Source: Rhizobium sp. Root1334
GTDB taxonomy: Bacteria > Pseudomonadota > Alphaproteobacteria > Rhizobiales > Rhizobiaceae
DNA: 64,000 bases
Assembly: GCF_001426665.1 (NCBI RefSeq)
Contig: NZ_LMEY01000006.1
Coordinates: 162,755 to 226,754 of the forward strand
Direction of reading: 5' to 3'
Shown here: one piece after another, positions 1 to 9,160 of the stretch
Position numbering within the stretch: the stretch's first letter is position 1
Layout of the letters: every line of letters starts with the position of its first letter
The notes under the pieces: model-generated
The model's database searches: none
What the model saw: only the letters and a program-made list of their open reading frames with translations
Told to the model about the DNA's origin: nothing
Program-made: the position numbers and the translations under genes

Positions 1-231
1 AAGCGTATAGGTTTCCGACATCAGGAACGTGCTCGTATCCAATGTCCGCAGGCTGGCATCGCCGATCAGCCAGAGACCCAGCACCAGAAGACCGACAAGC
101 AGCAGCGCGGGCGCGAGCATCAGCCACGGTATTGCGCGGCCGAAGCGCGCGGGCCAGACGAAGGCCGCGAAGGCTTCCAGTGCATCCATGATGCGCCAGG
201 TCAGGGGATAGGCAGATTTCGCCGCTCGCAT
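1..231 (-). CDS. ABC transporter permease, N-terminal part (cut by window edge)
   Basis: Reading the minus strand from an ATG at 231 gives an open frame to the window edge, about 77 residues. It begins MRAAKSAYPLTWRIMDALEA and holds one clear hydrophobic segment (PWLMLAPALLLVGLLVLGLW) followed by a periplasmic-looking stretch. This is the typical N-terminus of a PotB/PotH-type inner-membrane permease. It lies downstream of a polyamine-type binding protein and ATPase on the same strand, so it is very likely the first permease of that importer. The substrate cannot be told. The rest of the gene, and probably a second permease, lie outside the window. Confidence 0.75.
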   Translation of the reverse strand, partial: MRAAKSAYPLTWRIMDALEAFAAFVWPARFGRAIPWLMLAPALLLVGLLVLGLWLIGDASLRTLDTSTFLMSETYTL

Positions 232-344
232 GTCAGTCCTTGTTCGGTACCTGTGTCCGTGCTCGGGAGCGCTCCCTCATCCGGTCTGTTGGCCACCTTT
301 CCTGCGTAAACAGGGAGAAGGACCGGGAGGCAGACACGCTCGCT

Positions 345-367
345 CCCTCTCCCCACCGGGGAGAGGG
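345..367. terminator. Perfect hairpin between binding-protein and permease genes
   Basis: CCCTCTCCCC (345-354) pairs with GGGGAGAGGG (358-367) around a 3-base loop. It sits between the stop of the binding-protein gene (390) and the permease start (231). There is no T-run on the minus strand, so it may stabilise the upstream mRNA or attenuate transcription rather than end it. The stem resembles the core of the palindromic repeat at 23408. Confidence 0.5.
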
Positions 368-389
368 AAATATTAGGGCATCCGAGGGC

Positions 390-1505
390 TCAACCCTGCA
401 TGATGGCCTTGAACTTCGAGAACCACTCGCTTTCGTTTTCCACCTGCACCTTGGAGGAGATGCGGATCAGGTGTTTGAAAGCGTCTTCAGTGGTGGGATA
501 GGAGGGATCGTCGACGAGATCGGCGGGCGGATTGACGCCCGGCACAACGCCCGGCAGACCGAGCCCGTCAAGCCAGATCTGCTGGGCCTCGACCGTCAGC
601 GAGTGGTTGATATACTCCTTCGCCCAGTAAAGCTCGTTTGCCGGCAGACCCTTCGGGATCCAGAGGCCATCCGTATCGAACTTGGCCCCTTCTTCCGGCA
701 CGATCCACTTGATATCGATGCCGTTTTTCTTGGCTTCGCGCGCATTGGTGGAAATCGTGCAGGCCGCGTCGATCTCGCCCTTCTGGAACCACGTGGTAAA
801 ATCCGGGTCTTCACCGAGCAGCGGCTGCTGTTCCTTCATCTTGGCGACGAAATCCCACGCTGGCTGCATGTTGGCCGGAATATCCTCAAGCTTGCCGCCG
901 CCAGCGACCTGCGCGGGGAAATGGAAGCCGATGCCGTCATTGTAGAGCGCGATGCGGCCCTTGTACTTGGGATCAAGCAAGTCCTTCCAGGACTTCGGCG
1001 CACCGTTGGGAAAGGCATCCGGACGGTAGGCAAGGACATAGACATAACCGTAGGTGTTGACGATCGGATACCCGTCCAGACCCACCGGTTTGGCAAGATC
1101 GGTCGTGTTCTTCAGGTTGGAAAGGTCCGACAGATCCTCGGTGACGCCGCGCAGCGCCGATTTCGTGGCGTTGGTGGTCGTGTCCCAGTTGATATGGATC
1201 GGCGGCACGCGGCCTTGGGCTACGGCCGCCCAGACCTTTGGCTGGATTTCGTTGTCTTCCGTCAGATCGTGGCGGACTGCGATGCCGGTCTTGGCGGTAA
1301 AGCTATCGGAAACGCCGGCCTTCAGCGCGTCCACCCAGCTCCCGCCCCAGGCGCGAACGATCAACTCCTTCGGTTTTTCTGGCTCCTGCGCAAAAGCGCT
1401 GGACAAGCCCAGCGACGACAGGCCCGCAACGCCGCCGATTGTGGCTGCGCCTTGCAGGAACCGGCGGCGGCGAAGCATCAAGGATGTCAGCTTATCTTCC
1501 CTCAT
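390..1505 (-). CDS. Periplasmic substrate-binding protein, spermidine/putrescine (PotD) type
   Basis: A 371-residue protein with a twin-arginine style signal (RRRRFLQGAATIGGVAGL... to AFAQ) followed by a mature part resembling extracellular solute-binding family 1/8 proteins (ELIVRAWGGSWVDALKAGV; TTWFQKGEIDAACTIS; DGLWIPKGLPAN; AKEYINHSLTVEAQ). It should capture a small cationic or organic substrate in the periplasm and deliver it to the permease encoded downstream. ATG 1505 is preferred over ATG 1511 because the AGGAG sequence at 1514-1518 is better spaced for it. The open frame continues to 1730, but that upstream part overlaps the ATPase gene and has no signal sequence. Substrate is unknown; the polyamine label is family-level only. 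Confidence 0.85.
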   Translation of the reverse strand: MREDKLTSLMLRRRRFLQGAATIGGVAGLSSLGLSSAFAQEPEKPKELIVRAWGGSWVDALKAGVSDSFTAKTGIAVRHDLTEDNEIQPKVWAAVAQGRVPPIHINWDTTTNATKSALRGVTEDLSDLSNLKNTTDLAKPVGLDGYPIVNTYGYVYVLAYRPDAFPNGAPKSWKDLLDPKYKGRIALYNDGIGFHFPAQVAGGGKLEDIPANMQPAWDFVAKMKEQQPLLGEDPDFTTWFQKGEIDAACTISTNAREAKKNGIDIKWIVPEEGAKFDTDGLWIPKGLPANELYWAKEYINHSLTVEAQQIWLDGLGLPGVVPGVNPPADLVDDPSYPTTEDAFKHLIRISSKVQVENESEWFSKFKAIMQG

Positions 1506-1539
1506 AATCATTCTCCTCTGGTTGACCGGTTTTTCCGGC

Positions 1540-2592
1540 TTACGGTTTGAATTCCAGGACATCGCTGGCGGCCCAGCCGAGACAAACGGCAGATCCGGCC
1601 TCCAGTTGGCTATGCGCAGACGGATCGTGATCGAAAACCCGCAGCAGCGCATCGCCAAGCGATGCGACCCGGACCTCGTAGACGACCCTCTCTCCCTCGA
1701 AAATGGCGTCCACGACCAGCCCTTCGACAATCATGTCGGTCCCGGCCAACCCGTCGCGGGTGGCAGCGATGCGGATTTTTTCCGCCCGGATTGCCCGGCG
1801 CTCGCCGCCCTGTGCATCGAGAAAATTCGTAACACCTATAAAATTGGCAACAAAAGCGTTCGAGGGGCTCCGATAGGTCTCGGCCGGCCGCGCCTTCTGC
1901 TGGATTTCCCCACCGTCCATGACGATGATCTCGTCGGACACGACCAATGCCTCCCTCTGGTCGTGGGTCACGTTGATCGTGGTCACGCCGAGCTCGCGCT
2001 GGATGCGGCGGAACTCGAGTTGCATTTCCTCGCGCAATTTGCGGTCGAGGGCTGCAAGCGGTTCATCGAGCAAAAGCAGGTCCGGTTCGAATACCAGCGC
2101 GCGGGCAATCGCAACACGCTGCTGCTGGCCGCCCGACAATTCGTGCACCCGGCGCGCGCCGTAACCGCCAAGACGCACCATATCCAGGTAGCGTTCGACC
2201 CGTGCGGGGATGTCACGCGCATCACTGCGCCGCATTTTCAGGGGAAAGGCGACATTTTCCGCCGCAGTCATATGCGGAAACAAGGCCAGCTTCTGGAATA
2301 CCATGCCGATCGACCGCCGATGCGGCGGTACAGCGCTGACGGCCGCGCCGTTAATGAAGATTTCGCCGCTTGTCGGACGCTGGAAACCCGCGATCAATCG
2401 CAGCAGCGTGGTCTTTCCTGAGCCGGAGGGCCCCAGAATCGTCAGGAACTTGCCCGCCTCCAGATCGAACGACGCCGATCGGACGGCATGGACCCCGTCA
2501 TAGACCATGTTCACCGCCTTGACGGATACGGCAACACCGGCCTCCTCCGATTTGGCTTTGATCGACGATCCGTTGAGTACAACCGGCATCAT
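1540..2592 (-). CDS. ABC transporter ATP-binding protein, PotA type
   Basis: A 350-residue ATPase energising the importer encoded with it. It shows Walker A (GPSGSGKTT), the Q-loop region (GMVFQKLALFPHMT), the signature LSGGQQQRVAIARAL, Walker B (LLLLDEPLAALD) and the H-loop (NVTHDQREALV), followed by a C-terminal TOBE-like domain of about 100 residues, the usual PotA/CysA/MalK layout. ATG 2592 is chosen because GAGGGA precedes it; an in-frame start at 2643 would overlap the end of the dehydrogenase gene. It lies between the dehydrogenase and the binding-protein gene in the same operon. Confidence 0.9.
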   Translation of the reverse strand: MMPVVLNGSSIKAKSEEAGVAVSVKAVNMVYDGVHAVRSASFDLEAGKFLTILGPSGSGKTTLLRLIAGFQRPTSGEIFINGAAVSAVPPHRRSIGMVFQKLALFPHMTAAENVAFPLKMRRSDARDIPARVERYLDMVRLGGYGARRVHELSGGQQQRVAIARALVFEPDLLLLDEPLAALDRKLREEMQLEFRRIQRELGVTTINVTHDQREALVVSDEIIVMDGGEIQQKARPAETYRSPSNAFVANFIGVTNFLDAQGGERRAIRAEKIRIAATRDGLAGTDMIVEGLVVDAIFEGERVVYEVRVASLGDALLRVFDHDPSAHSQLEAGSAVCLGWAASDVLEFKP

Positions 2593-2629
2593 GCTTTCCC
2601 TCAGCGGCGCTCCAGCCGCATGTAAAATG

Positions 2630-3415
2630 TTAGATCGAGGCAAGATAGCCGCCGTCGACCGGTATGCAGTGCCCCGTCACATAGCGCGACGCATCGCTCG
2701 CAAGAAAGACGACCGCGCCCGCCACGTCTTCCATTTCGCCGAAGCGGCGCTGCGGAATCTTTTCCAGCATCGCTTCCTGCCATGCTCCGTCCTGATAAAA
2801 GACATCGGTCATCGCAGTGCGAAAATAGCCGGGAGCGATGGCGTTGACGCGTATGCCCTGCTGCGCCCATTCCGCGGCAAGCGCATGGGTCATGCCCATC
2901 AGGCCTGCCTTGGAGGAGCCGTAAGGCGCTGCTGTGGGAACACCAACATAGGAGGTCAGTGAGCAGAGATTGACGATAGCGCCACCTTGGCCGAGTGCGA
3001 CCATGTTGCGCGCCGCCGCCTGCGCGCAAAAGAAAGCACCCTTCAGATTGGTCGATACAATCCGCTCCCACAATGCCTCATCAACGTCGAGCGCCGGCCG
3101 GATTTCTTCATATCCCGCATTGTTGATCAGGATATCCAGTCCGCCCAAAGCGTGCGCGGCAGCGTCAATCACAGAGGAGCAGGAATCGACGTCGCGGACA
3201 TCGTGTGCGTAGGCAAAAGAGCGCTTCCCCATATTGCTGATGCGGGTTCTTGTTTCCTCAAGCCCCTTGACGTCGCGCGCCGTGACTGCGACATCCGCGC
3301 CGGCGGACGCGAGCCCTTGAGCTATCGCCTGCCCGAGACCACGGCTTGCACCCGTCACAAGTGCTTTTCGCCCAGTCAGATCGAAGAGTGCCGGTACATT
3401 CATCGGGCTCGCCAT
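2630..3415 (-). CDS. Short-chain dehydrogenase/reductase (SDR)
   Basis: A 261-residue classical SDR: NAD(P)-binding TGASRGLG near the N-terminus, NNAG, catalytic Ser region (NLCSLTSYVG), YGSSKAG catalytic Tyr/Lys, and the C-terminal IPVDGGYL. It resembles gluconate 5-dehydrogenase or 3-oxoacyl reductase-like SDRs, but the substrate cannot be read from the sequence. It is the first gene of the minus-strand operon with the ABC importer, so it probably acts on the imported compound or a derivative. ATG 3415 is the call; a GTG at 3424 and an ATG at 3403 are also possible. Confidence 0.85.
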   Translation of the reverse strand: MASPMNVPALFDLTGRKALVTGASRGLGQAIAQGLASAGADVAVTARDVKGLEETRTRISNMGKRSFAYAHDVRDVDSCSSVIDAAAHALGGLDILINNAGYEEIRPALDVDEALWERIVSTNLKGAFFCAQAAARNMVALGQGGAIVNLCSLTSYVGVPTAAPYGSSKAGLMGMTHALAAEWAQQGIRVNAIAPGYFRTAMTDVFYQDGAWQEAMLEKIPQRRFGEMEDVAGAVVFLASDASRYVTGHCIPVDGGYLASI

Positions 3416-3471
3416 AGGTCCCACTGTTCGCTTTATCTCCGTATAGCATCACCTTTTTTAATGGTTGTCTA

Positions 3472-3483
3472 TACATATATGTA
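3472..3483. promoter_or_regulatory. Candidate operator/promoter of the SDR-ABC operon
   Basis: TACATATATGTA is a perfect 12-base palindrome, flanked by TTGT on the left and ACAA on the right, about 57 bases upstream of the SDR start. AT-rich palindromes of this kind are common operators of GntR-family repressors. No regulator gene is adjacent, so the regulator is unknown. Confidence 0.4.
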
Positions 3484-3484
3484 C

Positions 3485-4030
3485 AAATAATAAGCTCGTC
3501 GAACAGGTGGGCAAAAAGCAGTCAATTTTGATTTGAGTGGCCGATGCGCCTTCTTATGGTCACTCTGCCGAAATCGCCTTCCGCGCTACGTTGACGCTTC
3601 CCTGATCGCCATTCTTTTAGAAACCAGCATCAATCAAGTTTCGCGTACAACGTCAGGCGTTCCGCTCCGGCCGTTGCCGACAGAATATTTATCAACGCAT
3701 GCAAACATGCGGCAGGGGCAACGTTCGGTGATGTGGGGGAAGCCACCGCGAAGCATGCGAAAAAACGCGTGGTATCGAATGCTGCCTGCTTCTGCGACAC
3801 GTTCCAAGACGATCCGTTTCTGGCCACCCACACGCCGTAAACGCGCTATTTTACGAGTTTGTTACATCTGAATTCTGGCTTGTTACCGTAACGTACTTCC
3901 GCTGCCGCGGTTTTCCGGCAAACTCCCGAAGTCAAAGCGACGTCCACGTCGGGGCAGATTCCGGCCCGTCCGACCAAAAGGAGAGCGGAATGTGCAATGA
4001 CTTTACCCGCTGCATGAGGAGAAAGCCGAC
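3485..4030. other. Intergenic region between divergent operons
   Basis: About 550 bases without a convincing gene. Short open frames exist on both strands but none has a good ribosome site or recognisable product. A near-palindrome GTTAC-C-GTAAC sits at 3882-3892. The promoter of the sulfatase gene must lie in the right half; I cannot place its -35/-10 boxes with confidence. Confidence 0.5.
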
Positions 4031-5641
4031 ATGAGTACTACCTTTTCGCGCCGCCTGCTGAGCGCCACCGCCGCAGTCGCGCTGACGCTGACGGCTGTGC
4101 CGTTTGCCGCCTCGCCAGCATTGGCGCAGGACGCAGCCCCGCCGAACATTCTCGTGATCTTCGGCGACGATATCGGCCAGACCAACATCAGCGCCTATTC
4201 CGACGGCGTTATCGGATACACGACGCCGAACATTGACCGCATCGCCAACGAAGGCATGAAGTTCACGGATTATTATGCCGAAAACAGCTGCACCGCGGGT
4301 CGTTCCACATTCATTACGGGCCAGGTCTGCCTCAGGACGGGTCTTTGCAAGGTCGGCGCTCCCGGCGTGACAGTTGGCTTGCAGGATGGCGACATTACGA
4401 TTGCCCAGGCGCTGAAGCCGCTCGGCTATGCGACCGGGCAATTTGGCAAAAACCATCTCGGCGACCGGGATGAATATCTTCCCACCAAGCACGGCTTCGA
4501 CGAGTTCTTCGGCAACCTCTACCACCTGAACGCCGAGGAAGAGCCGGAAGCCGCGAACTGGCCGAAGGACGATGCCGAGTTTCTCAAGGCATACAATCCG
4601 CGCGGCGTGATCAAGGCGTCCGCAGACGGCAAGGTCGAAGACACCGGCCCGCTGACGATAAAGCGCATGGAAACGATCGACGACGAGACGACGGCCGCCG
4701 CTCTCGACTTCATCGACCGCCAGGCAAAGGCCAAGAAGCCCTTCTTCACCTGGATGAATACGACCCGTATGCACCTGTTCACCCATGTTCGCCCCGAATA
4801 CAGGGGCAAGAGCGGGATGACGGGCAACGAGTATGGCGACGGCATGTGGGAGCACGACCAGGACGTCGGCAAACTTCTGAACAAGCTCGATGAGCTCGGT
4901 ATCGCCGACAACACGATCGTCGTCTACGCGACCGACAACGGCCCCAACCAGTTCTCCTGGCCGGATGCTGCAACAACCCCGTTCCGCTCTGAAAAGGACA
5001 CCAACTGGGAAGGTGCGTTCCGCGTTCCGGCGATGGTTCGCTGGCCCGGCCATGTCAAACCCGGCCAGGTCTCCAACGGTATGGTTTCCGGTCTCGACTG
5101 GTTTCCGACCCTGCTTGCCGCCGCTGGCGATCCTGATGTGAAAAATCGCCTTCTGACAGGCTGGAAGCCTGAAGGAAGCGACGCGAGCTTCAAGAATCAC
5201 CTCGATGGCTACAACCAGCTCGACTACATCACCGGTAAAACCGACAAGAGCGCGCGCAACCAGTTCTACTATTTTGATGATGACGGCAATCTCGTCGCAA
5301 CCAGGTTTGATGACTGGAAAGTCGTCTTCCACGAACAACGCACACCTGGCGGGTTCGGCGTTTGGCAGGACCCCTTGGTCACCCTTCGTCTTCCCAAACT
5401 GTTCAATTTGCGCATGGACCCTTATGAGCGGGCTGATACAGTCTCCGACCAGTACAATGACTGGCTGGTGCGCAACGACTTCCTACTCGTGAAGGGCCAA
5501 CTCCAGGGTGCCGCCTTCCTCGAGACCTTCGTCAAGTACCCGCCGAGCCAGCGCGTCGCCAGCTTCAACATCGAAGGCGTACGCGAACAGGTGAACAAGG
5601 CGATCGACCAGTCCTTCAAGGATCGCGGCATCGAGAAGTAG
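4031..5641 (+). CDS. Arylsulfatase-family sulfatase, exported
   Basis: A 536-residue type I sulfatase with an N-terminal signal peptide (residues 1-32, ending ALAQ). The metal site begins with FGDD (residues 44-47). The C-x-A-x-R signature is CTAGR, with Cys87 the residue expected to become formylglycine. Further family motifs are FGKNHLGDRDEYLPT and VVYATDNGPNQFSWP. It would hydrolyse sulfate esters in the periplasm; the natural substrate is unknown. AGGAG at 4017-4021 precedes the ATG. The maturation enzyme (FGE) is not in the window. The gene stands directly upstream of the MoxR/Bat operon on the same strand (79 bases to the next start), so a functional link is possible. Confidence 0.9.
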   Translation: MSTTFSRRLLSATAAVALTLTAVPFAASPALAQDAAPPNILVIFGDDIGQTNISAYSDGVIGYTTPNIDRIANEGMKFTDYYAENSCTAGRSTFITGQVCLRTGLCKVGAPGVTVGLQDGDITIAQALKPLGYATGQFGKNHLGDRDEYLPTKHGFDEFFGNLYHLNAEEEPEAANWPKDDAEFLKAYNPRGVIKASADGKVEDTGPLTIKRMETIDDETTAAALDFIDRQAKAKKPFFTWMNTTRMHLFTHVRPEYRGKSGMTGNEYGDGMWEHDQDVGKLLNKLDELGIADNTIVVYATDNGPNQFSWPDAATTPFRSEKDTNWEGAFRVPAMVRWPGHVKPGQVSNGMVSGLDWFPTLLAAAGDPDVKNRLLTGWKPEGSDASFKNHLDGYNQLDYITGKTDKSARNQFYYFDDDGNLVATRFDDWKVVFHEQRTPGGFGVWQDPLVTLRLPKLFNLRMDPYERADTVSDQYNDWLVRNDFLLVKGQLQGAAFLETFVKYPPSQRVASFNIEGVREQVNKAIDQSFKDRGIEK

Positions 5642-5719
5642 GCCCTGCCACCGTTGCGAAAGAATGACCTGCGGACGCACGTTCCCCCGTGCGTCCGGTT
5701 CAAACAAACGGAGTTCGGC

Positions 5720-6697
5720 ATGACAGCACGCGACGATATCCTGGCGCTTGGCAAGAGGATCGGCCAATCCATTATCGGCCAGGATGAAATGGTCGAACGC
5801 CTTTTGCTCGGCCTGCTTGCCAATGGCCACCTCTTGGTCGAAGGTCTTCCCGGTTTGGCAAAGACCAGGGCAATCAAGAGTCTCGCAAAGAACCTGAATG
5901 CGGAACTGTCGCGCGTTCAGTTCACCCCCGACCTGCTTCCGGCCGATATCACCGGCTCGGAAGTCTATTTCAGCGAGGGCGGCAAGGGCGAGTTCAAGTT
6001 CCAGCAGGGGCCGATTTTCGCCAACCTGATCCTCGCCGATGAAATCAATCGCGCACCCGCCAAGGTACAGTCGGCGCTTCTCGAAGCAATGGAAGAGCGG
6101 CAGGTCACGGTCGGCGGCAAGAGCTATCCATTGCCGGAACTGTTCATGGTGATGGCCACCCAAAACCCGATCGAGCAGGAAGGCACCTATCCGCTGCCGG
6201 AAGCCCAGCTCGACCGTTTCCTGATGCATGTCGAGGTCGGCTATCCCGACGAAACCTCCGAGGCCGCCATCATGCGGCTGGTGCGCAGCGAAGAGAGCGC
6301 TGACGGGCAAAAAGCCAAGTCAACGGCAGCCGAACGGTTGGATCCGCAGGCAGTCTTCGATGCGCGCAAGGAAATCGGCGCGGTCACCGTGTCGGAACCT
6401 GTCGAGAAATACATCGTCGCTCTGGTCTTTGCGACACGCTATCCGGAGCGCTACGACAAGGATCTTGCCAAGCTTCTCCAAGTCGGCGTCAGCCCCCGCG
6501 GCGTCATCGGTCTCGACAAGGTATCGCGCTCTTACGCCTGGTTTAAAGGCCGTGATTATGTCACCCCGGATGATGTCAAAGCCGTCGTGCACGATGTCTT
6601 CCGCCACAGACTCATCCTGTCTTATGAGGCGCACGCTTCGGATACGACACCCAACACGGTCATCGACCGCATCGTCGAACTCGTCGCGGTATCGTAA
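5720..6697 (+). CDS. MoxR-family AAA+ ATPase
   Basis: A 325-residue AAA+ protein with Walker A EGLPGLAKT (about 41-49), Walker B LILADEINRAP, sensor region MATQNPIEQEGTYPLPEAQLDRF and a C-terminal lid domain. MoxR proteins act as chaperones, usually with von Willebrand A (VWA) partners encoded beside them, as here. The start is ATG 5720, preceded by GGAG; the frame is open from 5654 but without a ribosome site. It is the first gene of a six-gene operon; the DUF58 gene follows after about 9 bases. Confidence 0.95.
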   Translation: MTARDDILALGKRIGQSIIGQDEMVERLLLGLLANGHLLVEGLPGLAKTRAIKSLAKNLNAELSRVQFTPDLLPADITGSEVYFSEGGKGEFKFQQGPIFANLILADEINRAPAKVQSALLEAMEERQVTVGGKSYPLPELFMVMATQNPIEQEGTYPLPEAQLDRFLMHVEVGYPDETSEAAIMRLVRSEESADGQKAKSTAAERLDPQAVFDARKEIGAVTVSEPVEKYIVALVFATRYPERYDKDLAKLLQVGVSPRGVIGLDKVSRSYAWFKGRDYVTPDDVKAVVHDVFRHRLILSYEAHASDTTPNTVIDRIVELVAVS

Positions 6698-6706
6698 GGA
6701 GTGGCG

Positions 6707-7657
6707 ATGCCCACGACTGAGAACACGCAAGGCGTTCATGTCTCTACCGACCAGCTCGTGGCGCTGGAAGCGCGTGCCCGTGACTTGAGCTTCGTCCAGA
6801 AGTCCCGCAGCCACCAGCAGCTTTCGGGCCGCATGCAATCCTCGATGCGCGGCCGCGGGCTGACGTTTGAGGAATTGCGCGACTACCTGCCTGGTGATGA
6901 CATTCGCTCCATCGACTGGCGGGTGACAGCGCGCACGAACAAGCCCGCCGTGCGCGTCTACAGTGAGGAGAAGGAGCGGCCGGCCCTCATCATCGTCGAC
7001 CAGCGCATCAACATGCTCTTCGGCAGCCGGCGCTCGATGAAATCGGTGACCGCGGCCGAAGCGGCGATGCTTTGCGCGTGGCGCGTCCTTGGTTCCGGCG
7101 ATCGGGTTGGGGGCTTCGTCTTCAACGATACCAGTATCGATGAAGTCAGGCCGCACCGCAGCCGCGAATCGGTGATTACGCTCGCTGCCAAAATCGCGGC
7201 CCAGAATGAGAGCCTCGACGCCGCATTCGCCGGAACGCCGTCACCCGCAGCGCTGGACACCGTGCTGCAACGCGCAGCGGGCGTCGCCCATCACGATCAT
7301 CTTGTGATTGTCGTCAGTGATTTTGATGGCCACAGCACCACGACGCGGGATACCCTTCTCCGGTTGGCGAGCAGGAACGACGTCATCTGTATCCTGGTCT
7401 ATGATCCTTTTCTCCTCGACCTTCCCACGTCAGGCGACATCGTGGTCAGTGGCGGCCGGCTGCAGGCAGAACTGTCGCTGAACCGTGCCGACATCAGGAA
7501 GGCGATCGATACGTTTGCCCGGGATCGTGGCAGGGAACTGCGTGACTGGCAGCGGCAACTTGGCCTGCCAATGCTTCCTGTCTCGGCGGCAGAACAAACC
7601 GCGCCGCAACTCCGCCGTCTCCTCGAGCAGGCCGCCTGGCGGCAGCGGAGGCGTTGA
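6707..7657 (+). CDS. DUF58 domain protein (MoxR partner)
   Basis: A 316-residue cytoplasmic protein with the DUF58 signature (RGLTFEELRDYLPGDDIRSIDWRV) and a degenerate VWA-like fold after it (PALIIVDQRINM, HLVIVVSDFDGHS). DUF58 proteins regularly accompany MoxR ATPases and Bat VWA proteins. ATG 6707 is preceded by AGGAG. The stop overlaps the start of the next gene, indicating translational coupling. Molecular role is not established. Confidence 0.9.
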   Translation: MPTTENTQGVHVSTDQLVALEARARDLSFVQKSRSHQQLSGRMQSSMRGRGLTFEELRDYLPGDDIRSIDWRVTARTNKPAVRVYSEEKERPALIIVDQRINMLFGSRRSMKSVTAAEAAMLCAWRVLGSGDRVGGFVFNDTSIDEVRPHRSRESVITLAAKIAAQNESLDAAFAGTPSPAALDTVLQRAAGVAHHDHLVIVVSDFDGHSTTTRDTLLRLASRNDVICILVYDPFLLDLPTSGDIVVSGGRLQAELSLNRADIRKAIDTFARDRGRELRDWQRQLGLPMLPVSAAEQTAPQLRRLLEQAAWRQRRR

Positions 7658-8184
7658 TGGAACCCGACAAGGTGGCGCCTCTTGATCCGCTGACAAAGCT
7701 CGCTCTCAAGCAGCTGAAGGACATATCGGTTCCAGAGCCAGTGTCATGGATGCCGCAGACTTGGGGATGGGGGGTGGTCGCCTTTCTGTTGCTGTGCCTG
7801 ATCGTGTTTCTCTCGCTTCAGGCACTCCGCCGCTACCGGGCGAACGCCTACCGCCGGCAGGCGCTTGCCGAACTGCGCGCCATCGAACTGCGCATCCGGG
7901 AACCCCAGACCCGCCACGACGCTGTCGATGAGCTTGCTGAACTTCTGAAGCGTGTCGCACTAGCCGCTTGGCGGCGCGAAGACGTCGCGGCTCTATCTGG
8001 AGCGGCCTGGGTCAATTTTCTTGAAAAGCATTCAGAGGCTGGCACAACGCAATCCTTGCGGACGCTGCTCGATGCTTACGAATACAGCCATGATCCCGGT
8101 TCAGGCGGCATGCCCGACACCGTCTTCGATGACTTCATTTCCTCGGCGAGGTCATGGATCGGACGGCATCATGTATCAGCTTGA
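7657..8184 (+). CDS. DUF4381 membrane protein
   Basis: A 175-residue protein with one membrane segment (WGWGVVAFLLLCLIVFLSLQAL, about residues 33-54) and a cytoplasmic, Arg-rich C-terminal helical domain (RRYRANAYRRQALAELRAIE...). This matches DUF4381 proteins found in MoxR/Bat operons. ATG 7657 overlaps the TGA of the DUF58 gene by one base. Its own stop lies 14 bases inside the next gene. Probably a membrane anchor of the complex; function inferred from context only. Confidence 0.85.
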   Translation: MEPDKVAPLDPLTKLALKQLKDISVPEPVSWMPQTWGWGVVAFLLLCLIVFLSLQALRRYRANAYRRQALAELRAIELRIREPQTRHDAVDELAELLKRVALAAWRREDVAALSGAAWVNFLEKHSEAGTTQSLRTLLDAYEYSHDPGSGGMPDTVFDDFISSARSWIGRHHVSA

Positions 8185-9160
8185 CCTTCCCTGGCTCTTA
8201 GCTGTCATACCTTTGCCGTTCCTGGTGTGGCTGCTCCTTCCCGCCCATCGCGAGACGGCCGCATCGGTAAGGCTGCCATTCTTTCGCCAGGTCGCCGAGG
8301 CCGCTGGCATCGACCCCACCGAAGGTTCCGTGATCGCGCGGCGCAGTTGGACGCAGCTGCTCTGCGAAACGCTCGTCTGGTGTCTGATGGCCGTGGCCCT
8401 CGCCCGCCCCCAGTTCGTCGAACCGCCGATCGAGAAGGTCGAACCACAGCGCGATCTGCTGCTGGCGCTGGACCTGTCACAGTCAATGGATACCAAGGAT
8501 TTCCGTTCGCCTGACGGTAGCATGGAGGCCCGCGTCGATGCGGTTCGCAAGGTGGTTGCCGATTTCGTCACGAAGCGCCCTGGCGATCGCATCGGGCTGA
8601 TCGCCTTCGGCGACGCACCCTACCCGCTCGTGCCCTTCACTATGGATCACAAGACGGTCCAGGCGGTGATTGCCGATACGCTTCCCGGAATTGCAGGCCC
8701 GCGGACGGCGCTCGGAGACGCCCTTGGGCTTGCCATCAAGATGTTCGAGAAAACGACCGTACCCGAGAAGGTTCTGATCGTTCTCACCGACGGCAATGAC
8801 ACGGCCAGCCGGATGCCCCCGGCGAAGGCCGCTGACATTGCCAAGCAGAAAAAGGTCGTCATTCACACGGTCGGCATCGGCGACCCGAAGGCGACCGGCG
8901 AAGACAAGCTCGACACTTCGATCTTGCAGAAGATCGCCACTGATACGGGCGGCCATTATTTCTTCGGACAGGACCAGACACAGCTCGCAACCATCTACGA
9001 CACGCTCGACAAGATCACGCCGCAGGACCAGAAGAACCTCTCCTGGCGGCCGCGCATCGAGCTGTTCCACTGGCCGCTTGGATTGGCGATCGTCATCCTT
9101 GCCGCATACTATCTTTTGACCGGACTGGCAGGGCTCTTCAGAAGGAGGGCATCGGCGTGA
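8171..9160 (+). CDS. BatA-like von Willebrand A membrane protein
   Basis: A 329-residue protein with N-terminal membrane segments (residues 5-22 and about 64-79), a VWA domain with an intact metal-ion site (MIDAS) DLSQS (101-105), TDGNDT further on, and a C-terminal membrane helix (LGLAIVILAAYYLLTGL). It matches BatA of the aerotolerance-type operons. It starts at ATG 8171 inside the end of the DUF4381 gene and ends in a GTGA overlap with the next gene. Role presumed: a periplasmic or membrane-surface complex with BatB and BatD, remodelled by MoxR. Confidence 0.9.
   Translation: MYQLDLPWLLAVIPLPFLVWLLLPAHRETAASVRLPFFRQVAEAAGIDPTEGSVIARRSWTQLLCETLVWCLMAVALARPQFVEPPIEKVEPQRDLLLALDLSQSMDTKDFRSPDGSMEARVDAVRKVVADFVTKRPGDRIGLIAFGDAPYPLVPFTMDHKTVQAVIADTLPGIAGPRTALGDALGLAIKMFEKTTVPEKVLIVLTDGNDTASRMPPAKAADIAKQKKVVIHTVGIGDPKATGEDKLDTSILQKIATDTGGHYFFGQDQTQLATIYDTLDKITPQDQKNLSWRPRIELFHWPLGLAIVILAAYYLLTGLAGLFRRRASA

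Noticed and set aside
240-1550. 436-codon plus-strand frame
   Set aside because: It lies opposite the binding-protein gene, has no family motifs and is explained by the high GC third-position pattern of that gene.
3932-5338. 468-codon minus-strand frame
   Set aside because: Antisense to the sulfatase, which has clear catalytic motifs and a ribosome site.
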